A stretch of DNA of 64,000 nt from assembly GCF_947496995.1 (NCBI RefSeq), contig NZ_CANMFD010000001.1:1484692-1548691 (forward strand), written 5' to 3'. The notes below the pieces were generated by a model. That model was given only the letters and a program-made list of their open reading frames with translations, made no database searches and had not been told where the DNA came from. The stretch is from an uncultured Roseibium sp. Its GTDB lineage: Bacteria; Pseudomonadota; Alphaproteobacteria; Rhizobiales; Stappiaceae. This document shows, piece after piece, positions 1 to 7,785 of the stretch; the first letter of the stretch is position 1; every line of letters begins with the position of its first letter. The position numbers were made by a program, and so were the translations under genes.

Positions 1-6
1 GGAACG

Positions 7-23
7 ATCCCCATATAGGGACA
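7..23. promoter_or_regulatory. Copy 1 of the shared CCCCAT..GGGA palindrome
   Basis: The sequence reads ATCCCCATATAGGGACA, matching TCCCCA-N2-TGGGGA except for one position in the right half. The same motif lies upstream of three genes in this cluster (2705-2721, 5587-5603, 7663-7678). Here it lies downstream of the leftmost visible gene, so it probably serves a minus-strand gene beyond the left edge. That assignment is inference. Confidence 0.55.
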
Positions 24-215
24 AAATTTACTCCTTTCTTCCTTGGTAAACACTTAGGGCGTAAACTCATAAATGAAGACGGAATGGCATGGGAAATGGC
101 GAAACCCCGTTAGGAAGCGTGCGATGAGCGGGCTTCCTGCCCGGTCAAGCACGCTGACGACAAGGGGTGAAGCCATTTCCATGTCCTTCGGATTTGACCG
201 AATTGGTCCTCCAAA

Positions 216-259
216 GATCAACCTGCTTTCGTGTGAACACGAAAGCAGACAAGTTGATC
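216..259. repeat. Bulged hairpin 1 inside the MITE-like element
   Basis: The outer stem is GATCAAC (216-222) with GTTGATC (253-259). The inner stem is CTGCTTTCGTG (223-233) with CACGAAAGCAG (238-248). The tetraloop is TGAA and there is a one-sided ACAA bulge at 249-252. All 18 pairs are Watson-Crick. Confidence 0.85.
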
Positions 260-272
260 GCATGCCAAGTGG

Positions 273-314
273 TCGAGCATCTTGTCCGTGTTCGAGTGAA
301 CACGGGATGCTCGA
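273..314. repeat. Bulged hairpin 2 inside the MITE-like element
   Basis: The outer stem is TCGAGCATC (273-281) with GATGCTCGA (306-314). The inner stem is CCGTGTTC (286-293) with GAACACGG (298-305). The tetraloop is GAGT and a one-sided TTGT bulge lies at 282-285. Read on the minus strand it has the same plan as hairpin 1, including an ACAA bulge on the 3' side, but with unrelated stem sequence. Confidence 0.85.
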
Positions 315-418
315 GCGTCGCAAAAGGCTTGAAAATGAACCACATTTCCTGCGCTTTCGCTCCTTGATGAAGACCAATTCGCCTCAAACCATTTCATCTT
401 CATTCATGAGTTTACGCC

Positions 419-1627
419 CTAGGAAACGAGGGCCGTTTGCTGCGGTTCGTCTGAAACCGGCGCGCCTTCACGCCAGACATCGATGGAGGAGTCGGCCTCT
501 ACAAGTGTCCGCATCGAGCGAAGTCTTTTCAGCGTGATTTCGCTCAACAGACTTCCCGTTGCAAGCAACAACCTGTCATCTGTGTCGCGAATATCGGAGG
601 CAAGGAGGTCTCCCGCCTGAAGCTGCAGAACAGGTACGGAAATACGTTGCGCATTCGGGCTTCCGGCAAAATGCTGGTCTCCGCCAAGAACTTTTCGCAT
701 GGCCTCAAGTATGCGCGGGTCATAGCGCGGAGCGTTTTGTTTCAGCTCCTCCATACAGGCCAGATAAGATGGCGACTCGCCGGTCGAAATCTCGGCCAGA
801 TCGATGAGTGCACACAATACCCGGGCCGCCTCAGGGATGTCTTCTCCCTTGATGTCATCCTTCGGGAACCCGCTGCCGTCAAATCCCTTGCGGCAATAGT
901 AGATCGCATCTGCAATGCCTTCCATTCTGGGGATGTGCAACACAAGGTCGCGTGCCATGGCAGCAGATTCATTCACGACATTCTTTTCCTCAGGCGTTAG
1001 CGTAGAACCGCAGAAATATCTCTCGGCAAGGTCGTCGGCCAATGTCAGATAGCCAAGTGTGCAAAGCATCGCGGAGATACCCTGTTCGAGTGAGGGTTTA
1101 GCTTCCAGAGCCTTGTTTACCTTGCGCGCCCAACGTTGAATCATCGTTGCGCGCAAGTGAGCTCGCGGACGCGACATGGCAATGACATCGACCAACATCT
1201 TGACGCTGCCTGACAATGTCTGTTCAAGCAGCTCTCGTTCAGCTGTGACTGTCTGGTGGTGTGCTATCCCTTCTTCGATTACTTTGGTGAGCGCATCGGA
1301 ATCGCATGGTTTTGTTAAGAAGCGAAAGATGCGCCCATCATTGACGGCGTTCATCGCCGTCTTCTGGTCGTTGTTCCCAGTCAGCATTATCCGCGTGGTC
1401 GATGGGGCTTTTTTTGATATGTGACCAAGCAGTTTAATACCGTCAACACCGGGCATGTTTTGGTCGCTAACCACAACTGCAAACGGACCTACGCTCTTGA
1501 TTTTTTCCAGCGCTTCTTGCGGACCGTTGGCCGTTACAACGTCTACCGAGCGGCGCAGCACGCGTTTGGCGGCGGCGAGAACGTGAATCTCGTCGTCGAC
1601 AAGAAGAACTTTGCGGTTCTGTGTCAT
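419..1627 (-). CDS. Response regulator with degenerate HD-GYP domain (HnoD-like)
   Basis: The 402-residue protein starts with a receiver domain (acidic pair D11/D12, phospho-acceptor D55, K106 in FRFLTKPC). A C-terminal HD-GYP-type domain spans about 140-330. The metal and catalytic residues are lost: the expected HD pair reads C189-T190, the HHE/WDGSGYP region reads YCRKGFDGSGFP, and the motif is GFP. It is therefore unlikely to hydrolyse c-di-GMP. In Shewanella and Vibrio H-NOX systems a receiver with a degenerate HD-GYP (HnoD) allosterically controls an EAL phosphodiesterase, and I infer the same role here. The ATG overlaps the stop of the upstream HDOD regulator (ATGA), so they form one transcription unit. 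The TAG stop is formed at the junction with the MITE-like element; the empty site would give TAA at the same codon. Confidence 0.85.
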   Translation of the reverse strand: MTQNRKVLLVDDEIHVLAAAKRVLRRSVDVVTANGPQEALEKIKSVGPFAVVVSDQNMPGVDGIKLLGHISKKAPSTTRIMLTGNNDQKTAMNAVNDGRIFRFLTKPCDSDALTKVIEEGIAHHQTVTAERELLEQTLSGSVKMLVDVIAMSRPRAHLRATMIQRWARKVNKALEAKPSLEQGISAMLCTLGYLTLADDLAERYFCGSTLTPEEKNVVNESAAMARDLVLHIPRMEGIADAIYYCRKGFDGSGFPKDDIKGEDIPEAARVLCALIDLAEISTGESPSYLACMEELKQNAPRYDPRILEAMRKVLGGDQHFAGSPNAQRISVPVLQLQAGDLLASDIRDTDDRLLLATGSLLSEITLKRLRSMRTLVEADSSIDVWREGAPVSDEPQQTALVS

Positions 1628-2643
1628 GCTGCGGCCTCGTTGTTGTTGGTTTGGTTTCCAAACTCATTGATGGCGTTGGCTATCAGCCGCGGCCATTGTT
1701 CAAAAGGAGCTGCCGCATTGGTTGCTGCCAGGCCCAGAAGAGAGACATGCAGCACTTGGGGCAGTCCGAATAAGACAGTCAGAAACGCCGCTCGCTTGGC
1801 AACCTGAGCGAGCGAGCCTGTGGTGTCGACGGCGCCGCATCGCAGTGCCAGTCCCAACAGGTACGCTGCCGCCAATGCTTCGGGATCATTCGTGAACTCT
1901 GCGCATTGGTTTCGGCAGGCGCGTGCGAGCCAATATGCCTCTTCCGTAGCCAGCTCGCTTTCAATCGGTGCTTTGCTGTCCTGACCCAGGCGCGCCGCAT
2001 CCATGAGATCGCGAAGCCGATCAATCCCGAGGTTCGCTACGGCCCTTCTTACGCAACATGTGCTGACAGGCTTTTTGAAGTAGGCAGAGTTGCTCAGCTG
2101 CAGCAGGCGAAGTGACAAACTTGGGTCGCTGCCCACAATTTGATGCACATGCTCGATATTGGGTTCATCAGCATTCAGTGCGCAGCGGAACTCCTCAAAG
2201 GTTGTTGCCGGAGTTCCAAGTTTGTCGAGCATGGACAGCTCGAAGCTGCCGTTTTCCACCTGGTCATGCAACTGGGCATTTACAATATCGCACAGCACGG
2301 AAAGGATGGCCTCCGGTGAGCATGGTTTGGCCAGAAAACGATGGCTGCGGCCGACGATACGATAGATTTCCTCGAGCTTGGCCTCTCCCGACAAAACGAT
2401 CCGAATGATTGTCGGGTGGTGTGCAGATATCCATTCCAGCAGCTTCGACCCGTCCACCTCGGGCATTCGCATATCCGTAACAACGATATCGATATTTTCG
2501 AGAGTGATGACCTTAACGGCCTCAACTCCGCCATTCGCAAAGTGCATGTCCCATTGATCTCGATAGTGACGCACTTGTCGGCGCACAGCTCTCAAGATGT
2601 TGGGTTCATCATCGACAAACAGGATGCTCACTTTGCGGGACAT
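1624..2643 (-). CDS. Response regulator with HDOD output domain
   Basis: This 339-residue protein has an N-terminal receiver domain (D11/D12, D57 in VVTDMRMP, S85, K106 in RFLAKPC) and a C-terminal HDOD domain from about residue 130 (SLSLRLLQLSNSAYF followed by VRRAVANLGIDRLRDL). HDOD domains are non-enzymatic scaffolds seen in bacterial signalling proteins. The start is placed at MSRKVSILFVDDE because the receiver fold begins there; an in-frame ATG 48 bp upstream would add a non-conserved extension. It is translationally coupled to the degenerate HD-GYP regulator through a 4-bp overlap. A shared palindrome lies about 70 bp upstream of the start. It is presumably phosphorylated by the H-NOX-linked kinase; that partnership is inferred from position. 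Confidence 0.85.
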   Translation of the reverse strand: MSRKVSILFVDDEPNILRAVRRQVRHYRDQWDMHFANGGVEAVKVITLENIDIVVTDMRMPEVDGSKLLEWISAHHPTIIRIVLSGEAKLEEIYRIVGRSHRFLAKPCSPEAILSVLCDIVNAQLHDQVENGSFELSMLDKLGTPATTFEEFRCALNADEPNIEHVHQIVGSDPSLSLRLLQLSNSAYFKKPVSTCCVRRAVANLGIDRLRDLMDAARLGQDSKAPIESELATEEAYWLARACRNQCAEFTNDPEALAAAYLLGLALRCGAVDTTGSLAQVAKRAAFLTVLFGLPQVLHVSLLGLAATNAAAPFEQWPRLIANAINEFGNQTNNNEAAA

Positions 2644-2704
2644 TTTTCTTTTCACCCTCTCGCTACTCACAGCGAGGAAGATAAATGCCAAGAGCGTGCG
2701 CCAA

Positions 2705-2721
2705 TATCCCCATTTGGGAAC
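2705..2721. promoter_or_regulatory. Copy 2 of the shared palindrome, upstream of the HDOD regulator
   Basis: The sequence reads TATCCCCATTTGGGAAC, with 5 of 6 half-site pairs of TCCCCA-N2-TGGGGA. The centre is about 70 bp before the ATG at 2643. The 2-bp spacing between half sites resembles NarL/FixJ-type operators, which would fit the LuxR-HTH response regulator encoded at 2896-3888. Confidence 0.65.
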
Positions 2722-2895
2722 AACGCTTGCCCACGATCATTTTTGTACTCAAATCTGGAGTTTCTTGCCGCTGCTGCCCGTGACGACACGCATGGTTCCC
2801 GGCGATAAAATTAATTAAAGCAATGCTTTATGGTTTTCTGCCGCAGATCTGATTGCCGTCTATCTATGGATCAGCAGAAAACTTGTCAGAAGAAT

Positions 2896-3888
2896 CTAGT
2901 CCGTCACAACGGTCCGTGAACGAACCAATGCTGCGGGTGTCGTCAGTATCAGTTGCACCAGGTCGACCTGACGTCGGACGCCGGTTTTTTGAAAAATGCG
3001 TTTGAGATAAGTCCGGGCTGTCTCCTGGGTGACATTACAGTTCGCCGCCGCGTCCTCAACGGTTCCGCTGTTGGCTATTGTCTGCGCAATCACGGCTTCC
3101 ACGGGGGTCAATCCAAATAGATCGATCAGACTTTCGGCTGAAGGCGGCTCAAAACGCCCTGGGACAGTGAACATGATTGCAACCCGTTTCTGTCCCAGTG
3201 GGGTGATCACTGCGGTAAGCGGCTCAAGATCATGCGGATCGGTTAGCGACACGAATTTTGGCATTTTGTCGATGTCCATGGAGGCCTTTTGCACGGCCTC
3301 CTTGAACTCCTGCCGGTCTACCGAAGCATTGACTTTCAAGGCACCGTTGCGATCAACAACGATGCCGCTGTGTGTTTTCAGAACTTCGGCGGCACTGTCA
3401 TTGTAGTAGACAATCCTGCAATCCCCGTCGACGACGGCGACCGCCGGCGACATGGCGGAAAGCGCCGCTGTCGCCATATTTCCGGGGTGTTCCTGACGGC
3501 ATCTGATCGCAGACAGGGCGACGTCCAGAGCCTCCACCAGGTTCTCTGCCGAACATGGTTTTGTCAAAAAACGAAAAACGCCTGTCTTGTTGATGGCATC
3601 TATCGCAGATGCCAGGTCTGCATTGCCGGTGAGCAGGATGAACTCTGTATCCGCAGTTTGCTGCAGACGTATCTTCTCGATCATTTCGATGCCCGTCATG
3701 CCGGGCATGCGCAGATCGCTGACGACCACGTCAAAATGGTCTGAACGCACTAACTCGATTGCTGTCAACGGGTCGGACTCGAAGACTATCTCCCAACGTT
3801 CGCGCTCGCCCCGCAGGACCCGGCGAAGGGAATCCAGTACAATGACTTCGTCATCGACGAAAAGGATACGTTGCCGCTCTGCATTCAT
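2896..3888 (-). CDS. Response regulator with LuxR-type HTH (HnoC-like role)
   Basis: The 330-residue protein has a receiver domain (D12/D13, D58 in VVSDLRMP, T87, K110 in FRFLTKPC). A middle region of about residues 140-235 resembles a PAS fold (AVVDGDCRIVYYNDSAAEVL). A C-terminal LuxR/FixJ helix-turn-helix lies around 255-320 (LTPVEAVIAQTIA ... QETARTYLKRIFQKTGV). It is the only DNA-binding protein of the cluster and so is the best candidate for the protein that reads the CCCCATTTGGGG palindromes. No such palindrome lies upstream of its own gene. All three receivers of the cluster share the unusual RFL(T/A)KPCS/D segment, suggesting a common kinase. The gene stands alone, with 250-bp and 140-bp gaps around it. 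Confidence 0.85.
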   Translation of the reverse strand: MNAERQRILFVDDEVIVLDSLRRVLRGERERWEIVFESDPLTAIELVRSDHFDVVVSDLRMPGMTGIEMIEKIRLQQTADTEFILLTGNADLASAIDAINKTGVFRFLTKPCSAENLVEALDVALSAIRCRQEHPGNMATAALSAMSPAVAVVDGDCRIVYYNDSAAEVLKTHSGIVVDRNGALKVNASVDRQEFKEAVQKASMDIDKMPKFVSLTDPHDLEPLTAVITPLGQKRVAIMFTVPGRFEPPSAESLIDLFGLTPVEAVIAQTIANSGTVEDAAANCNVTQETARTYLKRIFQKTGVRRQVDLVQLILTTPAALVRSRTVVTD

Positions 3889-4027
3889 GCGGCAACACTA
3901 GTACCACAAAGTAAAACAAATGTTTAGACGCATAACAAGAAAACATATTGATAATATTTACAAGGGTAGAGGTAGATTTTTTCTTCTATTCGAACTGCGC
4001 GATCTGGTGAAAGTCTGCAAAAGCGTA

Positions 4028-5500
4028 TTACTGTTTGTTCAGGACATGCGGCGATAGATTGAGATCTGCGTATGCCATCGGTCTGGCATAAAAAAAGCCT
4101 TGTGCAACCTGGTAGCCTATGGAAGCAAACAGATCTCGCTGCGCCGAGGTTTCTATTCCCTCTACTGTCAGTCGGGCCTTCATTTTCTCGGCGATTCCGC
4201 CGATCGTCTGCGCAATATGTTGTGCCTTGTCGCATTTCAGAGCCTTTGCGACAAAACTTCTGTCGATTTTCAATTCGTCCCATTCGAAATCGGTCAGATA
4301 GGACAGCGCCGAATAGCCAGTCCCGAAATCGTCCAGTGAGATCGAAACGCCAAGCGCCTTCAAACTGGTGAGCGTGTCGAAAATTCTCTTGCTGTCTTTG
4401 ATGATGGCGGATTCAGTGACTTCCAGCTTTAATCGCGAAGGCTTGAGACCCGTAGCGCTGAGCACATGTCTGGTGAACTCCGGCACATCGTCCTGAACAA
4501 TCTGGAGCACGGAGAGATTGACCGACACGCATGGGGCACCGCGCATGGCAACCGCGTCTCGGCAAGCGAGTCTCAAGATATGTTGTCCAAGCGGGACGAT
4601 ACTTCCCGTGCGCTCCGCCACGTCAATGAATTCAGTTGGCGGGATCATTCCCAATTCCGGGTGTTTCCAACGTGCGAGTGCCTCCATGCCGACCATTTGG
4701 CCACTGATAATGTCAAACTGGGGTTGATACACGGCGTAAATCTCACGGGATTCAATCGCTAACCGAAGCTCGCTCTCGATCTTTCGATTTCGAATTGGCC
4801 CGGTTTTAAGAGAAGGCGTATAAACGGCGGTCTCATTGCTCCCGTTCTTGCAAGCCTCTTGCATGGCCAGGTCAGCTCTGAGTATCAGTTCACGAGCGGA
4901 CAGGCATTCGCTGTTGGCAACGGCAACGCCGACATTGCCATCCAGCCGTGCATAGAAGTTCTCGTGAATGTGTGGAACATTTGCGATTGCCAGCAGGATG
5001 TACCCAAGGACCTTGAGTTCGCAATCATCCTCCACATTGTGCACTATAAACGAAAACTCGGCATCTCCGGTCCGTGCAATGTAGTTTCGTTGATCAAGTT
5101 TACGAACGTATGTTGCCAGTTCGTTGCTGACATGGGCCAGCATCATGTCTCCACGGCCATAGCCGAAATGAGCATTTATATGTTTCAAACGGCTCAGTTT
5201 CAGAACAATCAAACCGAAAGAGGGTGTGTCATCGGCGCTGCTGCAGACCCTGTTCACATGATCGAAAAAAACCTTGCGATTGGGCAGTTGCGTGAGGGCA
5301 TCGATTTGCCTGCTGCAATCTTGATCGTCGGCAGGGTGGCCACAAGATTCAGGATCACTTTGAAAAAGCCGGTCTTTGGCTTGCGCACCCGTACCCGGAT
5401 CGAACAAGCACGCAATTCCACTTGCCGCGTCCCCGAGGACCTGGGCAATGCCACTCGATGTCCTGGACATCAGATCCGTTCTACGATTGCCCTTGAACAT
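4028..5500 (-). CDS. GGDEF-EAL protein; likely active c-di-GMP phosphodiesterase
   Basis: The protein has 490 residues. An N-terminal GGDEF-type domain (about 67-230) begins with DALTQLPNRKVFF, but the signature that should read GGDEF is TGDAEF near residue 144, so cyclase activity is unlikely. The EAL domain (about 240-485) keeps its motifs: EAL at 273-275, the LEVTES glutamate near 361, DDFGTGYS at 390-397, K411 and EGIE near 450. These are the metal and catalytic residues of c-di-GMP phosphodiesterases. It has no receiver domain, unlike HnoB of Shewanella, so control must come through another partner such as the degenerate HD-GYP protein. No transmembrane segment is visible. An SD-like GGAAGG sits 8 nt before the ATG, and the shared palindrome lies 95 bp upstream. 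Confidence 0.88.
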   Translation of the reverse strand: MFKGNRRTDLMSRTSSGIAQVLGDAASGIACLFDPGTGAQAKDRLFQSDPESCGHPADDQDCSRQIDALTQLPNRKVFFDHVNRVCSSADDTPSFGLIVLKLSRLKHINAHFGYGRGDMMLAHVSNELATYVRKLDQRNYIARTGDAEFSFIVHNVEDDCELKVLGYILLAIANVPHIHENFYARLDGNVGVAVANSECLSARELILRADLAMQEACKNGSNETAVYTPSLKTGPIRNRKIESELRLAIESREIYAVYQPQFDIISGQMVGMEALARWKHPELGMIPPTEFIDVAERTGSIVPLGQHILRLACRDAVAMRGAPCVSVNLSVLQIVQDDVPEFTRHVLSATGLKPSRLKLEVTESAIIKDSKRIFDTLTSLKALGVSISLDDFGTGYSALSYLTDFEWDELKIDRSFVAKALKCDKAQHIAQTIGGIAEKMKARLTVEGIETSAQRDLFASIGYQVAQGFFYARPMAYADLNLSPHVLNKQ

Positions 5501-5586
5501 TCAACTTGCCTTCCCGATCGAACCGCCACACTGGCGGACGAAACCAATTTGTTCCGGCATTAAAGCTGAACGGACGGGCCGAACGA

Positions 5587-5603
5587 TATCCTCATTTGGG
5601 GAC
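5587..5603. promoter_or_regulatory. Copy 3 of the shared palindrome, upstream of the GGDEF-EAL gene
   Basis: The sequence reads TATCCTCATTTGGGGAC, a match to TCCCCA-N2-TGGGGA with one substitution in the left half. Its centre is about 95 bp before the ATG at 5500. It lies between the GGDEF-EAL gene and the end of the histidine kinase gene, consistent with a separate promoter for the EAL gene. Confidence 0.65.
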
Positions 5604-5707
5604 GCTTGGACACATTGGACGAGAAAACTCCAAAACAGGTGACAATGCTCATGATCCGAGACCTGTCTGGAGCGATCGGCGTCGCCCTGAACGTCAGACA
5701 GGTTGCG

Positions 5708-7096
5708 TCAGTGATCGGTTTGCTGCGCGCGAGGAAACCTCAGTCGGAAGGTCGTTCCTTCCCCAGGTGTGCTGTCTACCATAACCTGGCCGCCATGCTT
5801 GACGTGAACGATCTTGTAGACGATGGCGAGACCCTGACCGGTTCCCTTGCCAGGTGCCTTGGTGGTGAAAAAAGGGTCGAAAATCCGCTCTCGGGTGGCT
5901 TCATCGATACCCATGCCATTGTCCGAGATCGAAACCTCGACCCATTTTCCGGCTTTGCGTGTTCCAATGCGGATCTGGCCGCCCGCTGATGGCGAGCTCT
6001 CCTCGATCGCATCCGCGGCGTTGCCTATCAAATTCAGCAATACCTGGTGCAAGTCGCCCGGCTGACCGATGATCTCGGGCAGGTCTTCGTCAATGTCCTG
6101 CTCCAATTCGGCCACATGCTTCCAACTGTTGCGTGAAACCGACACCGTGGTTTCAATGATGCTATTGATATCCACGGCTTGAAGTTCAGCATCGCCTGGA
6201 TGCGAAAACTCCCGGATCGCCGATACGATGGAGGCGACCTGCTGGAGGCCATGAAGGGATTGCTCGATGGCGACCGGAGCCTCTTCAAGAATGAACTCGA
6301 TATCGCCTTCTTCATACTGTTCCGAGATCGCGGCCGTCAGATCGGCCAGGATACCTTTTTCGATCACGGCCTCTTTGAGCGGCTCATAGGCCTTCAGCAA
6401 GCCGACAATACCATCGTAGAATTCCTGAAAGAACTTTACGTTGTCTCCAACATATTGAATTGGCGTGTTGATTTCATGCGCAACGCCACTCGCGAGCGTG
6501 CCCAGCGCTTCCATTTTCTGTGCCTGGTTAAGGCTGCGTTCCAGCAGCTCCTTCTCGGCTTCGACTAACAGATGCTGTCTGATGTCCACCAAAATCCACA
6601 GAAGCAGCCCATCGTGCCCGATCTCGGTGCATGAAATTCTGACGGGTAATTTCTCACCATCCGGGCGTGTCACTTCCCCTTCTGCCGTGCTGTCATCGAA
6701 ACGGGCATGCGGCCCGGAGCGCGCGTTTATCCATGCACTGGTTTCCTCGGATCCTCCGAGAAACGTGGTCAGTGGCGCTGCCAATTCCGGCTTTTGCGGT
6801 ACGTCCAGAAGTGTGGATGCCGACAGGTTCAATCTGACAATTCGAAGCGCATTGTCCGTAAGGACGAGCCCTGAAGAGCGTGCATTGAAGACAGCACTCA
6901 GCAGCGTGCTCTCCTTGTCGAACATGACAAGTGAAGCGGCGAGATCCTGGTTCTTTTCGTAGAGCTCAAGGCTCTTTTTCTCCAAAAGATTCTCAGCTTC
7001 CAGTCGAGCATTCCGCTCCCTTGCAAGCCGTCTGACCAAAGTGTCGTAAGGCAGATTTGTCAGGGTCACCTCCTCACGAGTGTAAACTGGGCACAT
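5708..7096 (-). CDS. H-NOX-associated PAS histidine kinase (HnoK/HahK-like)
   Basis: This soluble sensor kinase has about 450-462 residues. After a short coiled coil rich in R/E/A ([20 protein letters not shown]), typical of kinases paired with H-NOX proteins, comes a PAS domain (about 65-175). The HisKA helix has its phospho-acceptor at H207 ([11 protein letters not shown]), and the ATPase domain has the N box ([14 protein letters not shown]), the G1 box (DNGMGID) and the G2 box ([11 protein letters not shown]). In known pairs, NO-bound H-NOX inhibits autophosphorylation. The start is uncertain: the ATG at 7096 overlaps the H-NOX gene by 31 bp and has no good SD, whereas a GTG at 7069 overlaps the H-NOX stop but abuts a GAGGAG. 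Either way it is coupled to the H-NOX gene. No transmembrane helices are seen. Confidence 0.88.
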   Translation of the reverse strand: MCPVYTREEVTLTNLPYDTLVRRLARERNARLEAENLLEKKSLELYEKNQDLAASLVMFDKESTLLSAVFNARSSGLVLTDNALRIVRLNLSASTLLDVPQKPELAAPLTTFLGGSEETSAWINARSGPHARFDDSTAEGEVTRPDGEKLPVRISCTEIGHDGLLLWILVDIRQHLLVEAEKELLERSLNQAQKMEALGTLASGVAHEINTPIQYVGDNVKFFQEFYDGIVGLLKAYEPLKEAVIEKGILADLTAAISEQYEEGDIEFILEEAPVAIEQSLHGLQQVASIVSAIREFSHPGDAELQAVDINSIIETTVSVSRNSWKHVAELEQDIDEDLPEIIGQPGDLHQVLLNLIGNAADAIEESSPSAGGQIRIGTRKAGKWVEVSISDNGMGIDEATRERIFDPFFTTKAPGKGTGQGLAIVYKIVHVKHGGQVMVDSTPGEGTTFRLRFPRAQQTDH

Positions 7097-7611
7097 TGGT
7101 CGCCGTTCACGTCCGGCAGTTCGGTTCTCGTCAGATCTATTGCCTCACCGTAGTGGTCGATCGCGCCCCACAACAGGCCCTCGGCCAGATCAGCCATACG
7201 CCTGCTTGAGCGGTAAACCAGACGGAGTTCGTCATTGCTGACCTGCGTGGCTGTCAGGTGCGGTAATTCTGCATCCGGATAAAGCTTCAGCACATCGACA
7301 TGGATCTGATCTTCGACCGACCGGACGAATTCAAACAGGCTTTTGCAAGATTCGAAATAGGCAGTGTGCCCAGCCTTGAAGATTCCCAGAAGATGTTTTC
7401 CGAATGTTTGCAGCAAGTCGGCGACAGGAACGTTCGATTCCGCGTGCAGACATTTGACAAGCCGAACCATTTCCGCTGCGTCGTAGTTGCCAACTCCTGT
7501 GTAAGCCCCATCATTCGCGAGCTCTGCATCAACGATGATCTTTTCGGTTACCTCTGCACCGAATGCCTCGTCGACCAAAGAGAAAAACTCATTGAAAACG
7601 ATACCTTTCAT
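7066..7611 (-). CDS. H-NOX (haem nitric oxide/oxygen-binding) sensor protein
   Basis: The 181-residue protein matches the stand-alone bacterial H-NOX length. It opens with the family start MKGIVFNEF. The haem proximal histidine fits H104 in IHVDVLKLYPDAELPHL, and the Y-x-S-x-R haem-propionate motif is Y133-R-S-S-R137. I see no tyrosine in the distal-pocket segment after that motif, which would fit NO selectivity over O2, but this needs an alignment. The protein is cytosolic. In facultative anaerobes such proteins bind NO and gate the adjacent kinase, feeding c-di-GMP and biofilm control. It is the first gene of a two-gene unit with the kinase, with an AGGAGA ribosome site before ATG 7611 and the shared palindrome 60 bp upstream. 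Confidence 0.93.
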   Translation of the reverse strand: MKGIVFNEFFSLVDEAFGAEVTEKIIVDAELANDGAYTGVGNYDAAEMVRLVKCLHAESNVPVADLLQTFGKHLLGIFKAGHTAYFESCKSLFEFVRSVEDQIHVDVLKLYPDAELPHLTATQVSNDELRLVYRSSRRMADLAEGLLWGAIDHYGEAIDLTRTELPDVNGDQCAQFTLVRR

Positions 7612-7662
7612 GGTGTTCTCCTTTTCCGAGACCAGACCTAGCCTCTTATCCCGACGTCCGCA

Positions 7663-7678
7663 GTACCCATTTGGGGAG
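7663..7678. promoter_or_regulatory. Copy 4 of the shared palindrome, upstream of H-NOX
   Basis: The sequence reads GTACCCATTTGGGGAG, a match to TCCCCA-N2-TGGGGA with one mismatch. Its centre is about 60 bp before the H-NOX ATG. With the copies at 2705 and 5587 it suggests that the H-NOX/kinase, EAL and HDOD/HD-GYP units are co-regulated. Confidence 0.65.
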
Positions 7679-7785
7679 CTAAAGGTGAAAATTTATCTTG
7701 ATTGAACCGCGCCGGGTTTGCCGGGCGGCTCCCTGTGTGGATGCCCCGGTTCATGCAAGTGTCTTTTCCGCCATCGTGCATGTGA

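Larger units (their letters stand above)
55..421. mobile_element. MITE-like element with 24-bp terminal inverted repeats
   Basis: Positions 55-78 and 398-421 are inverted copies that match at 23 of 24 positions, and weaker matches continue inward (for example AATTGGTC near 200 and its complement near 375). If the ends are GGGCGTAAACTC, the flanks are a TA duplication at 55-56 and 420-421. The 367-bp body has no convincing gene and no transposase, so this is probably a non-autonomous element mobilised in trans. TA target sites are known for the IS630/Tc1 and some IS5-like families; the family is not assigned here. It sits in the stop codon of the neighbouring response regulator gene. Confidence 0.8.

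Noticed and set aside
54..537. Open frames of 60-154 codons on both strands inside and next to the MITE-like element
   Set aside because: They run through perfect hairpins and terminal inverted repeats, overlap each other on both strands and show no family features or ribosome sites.
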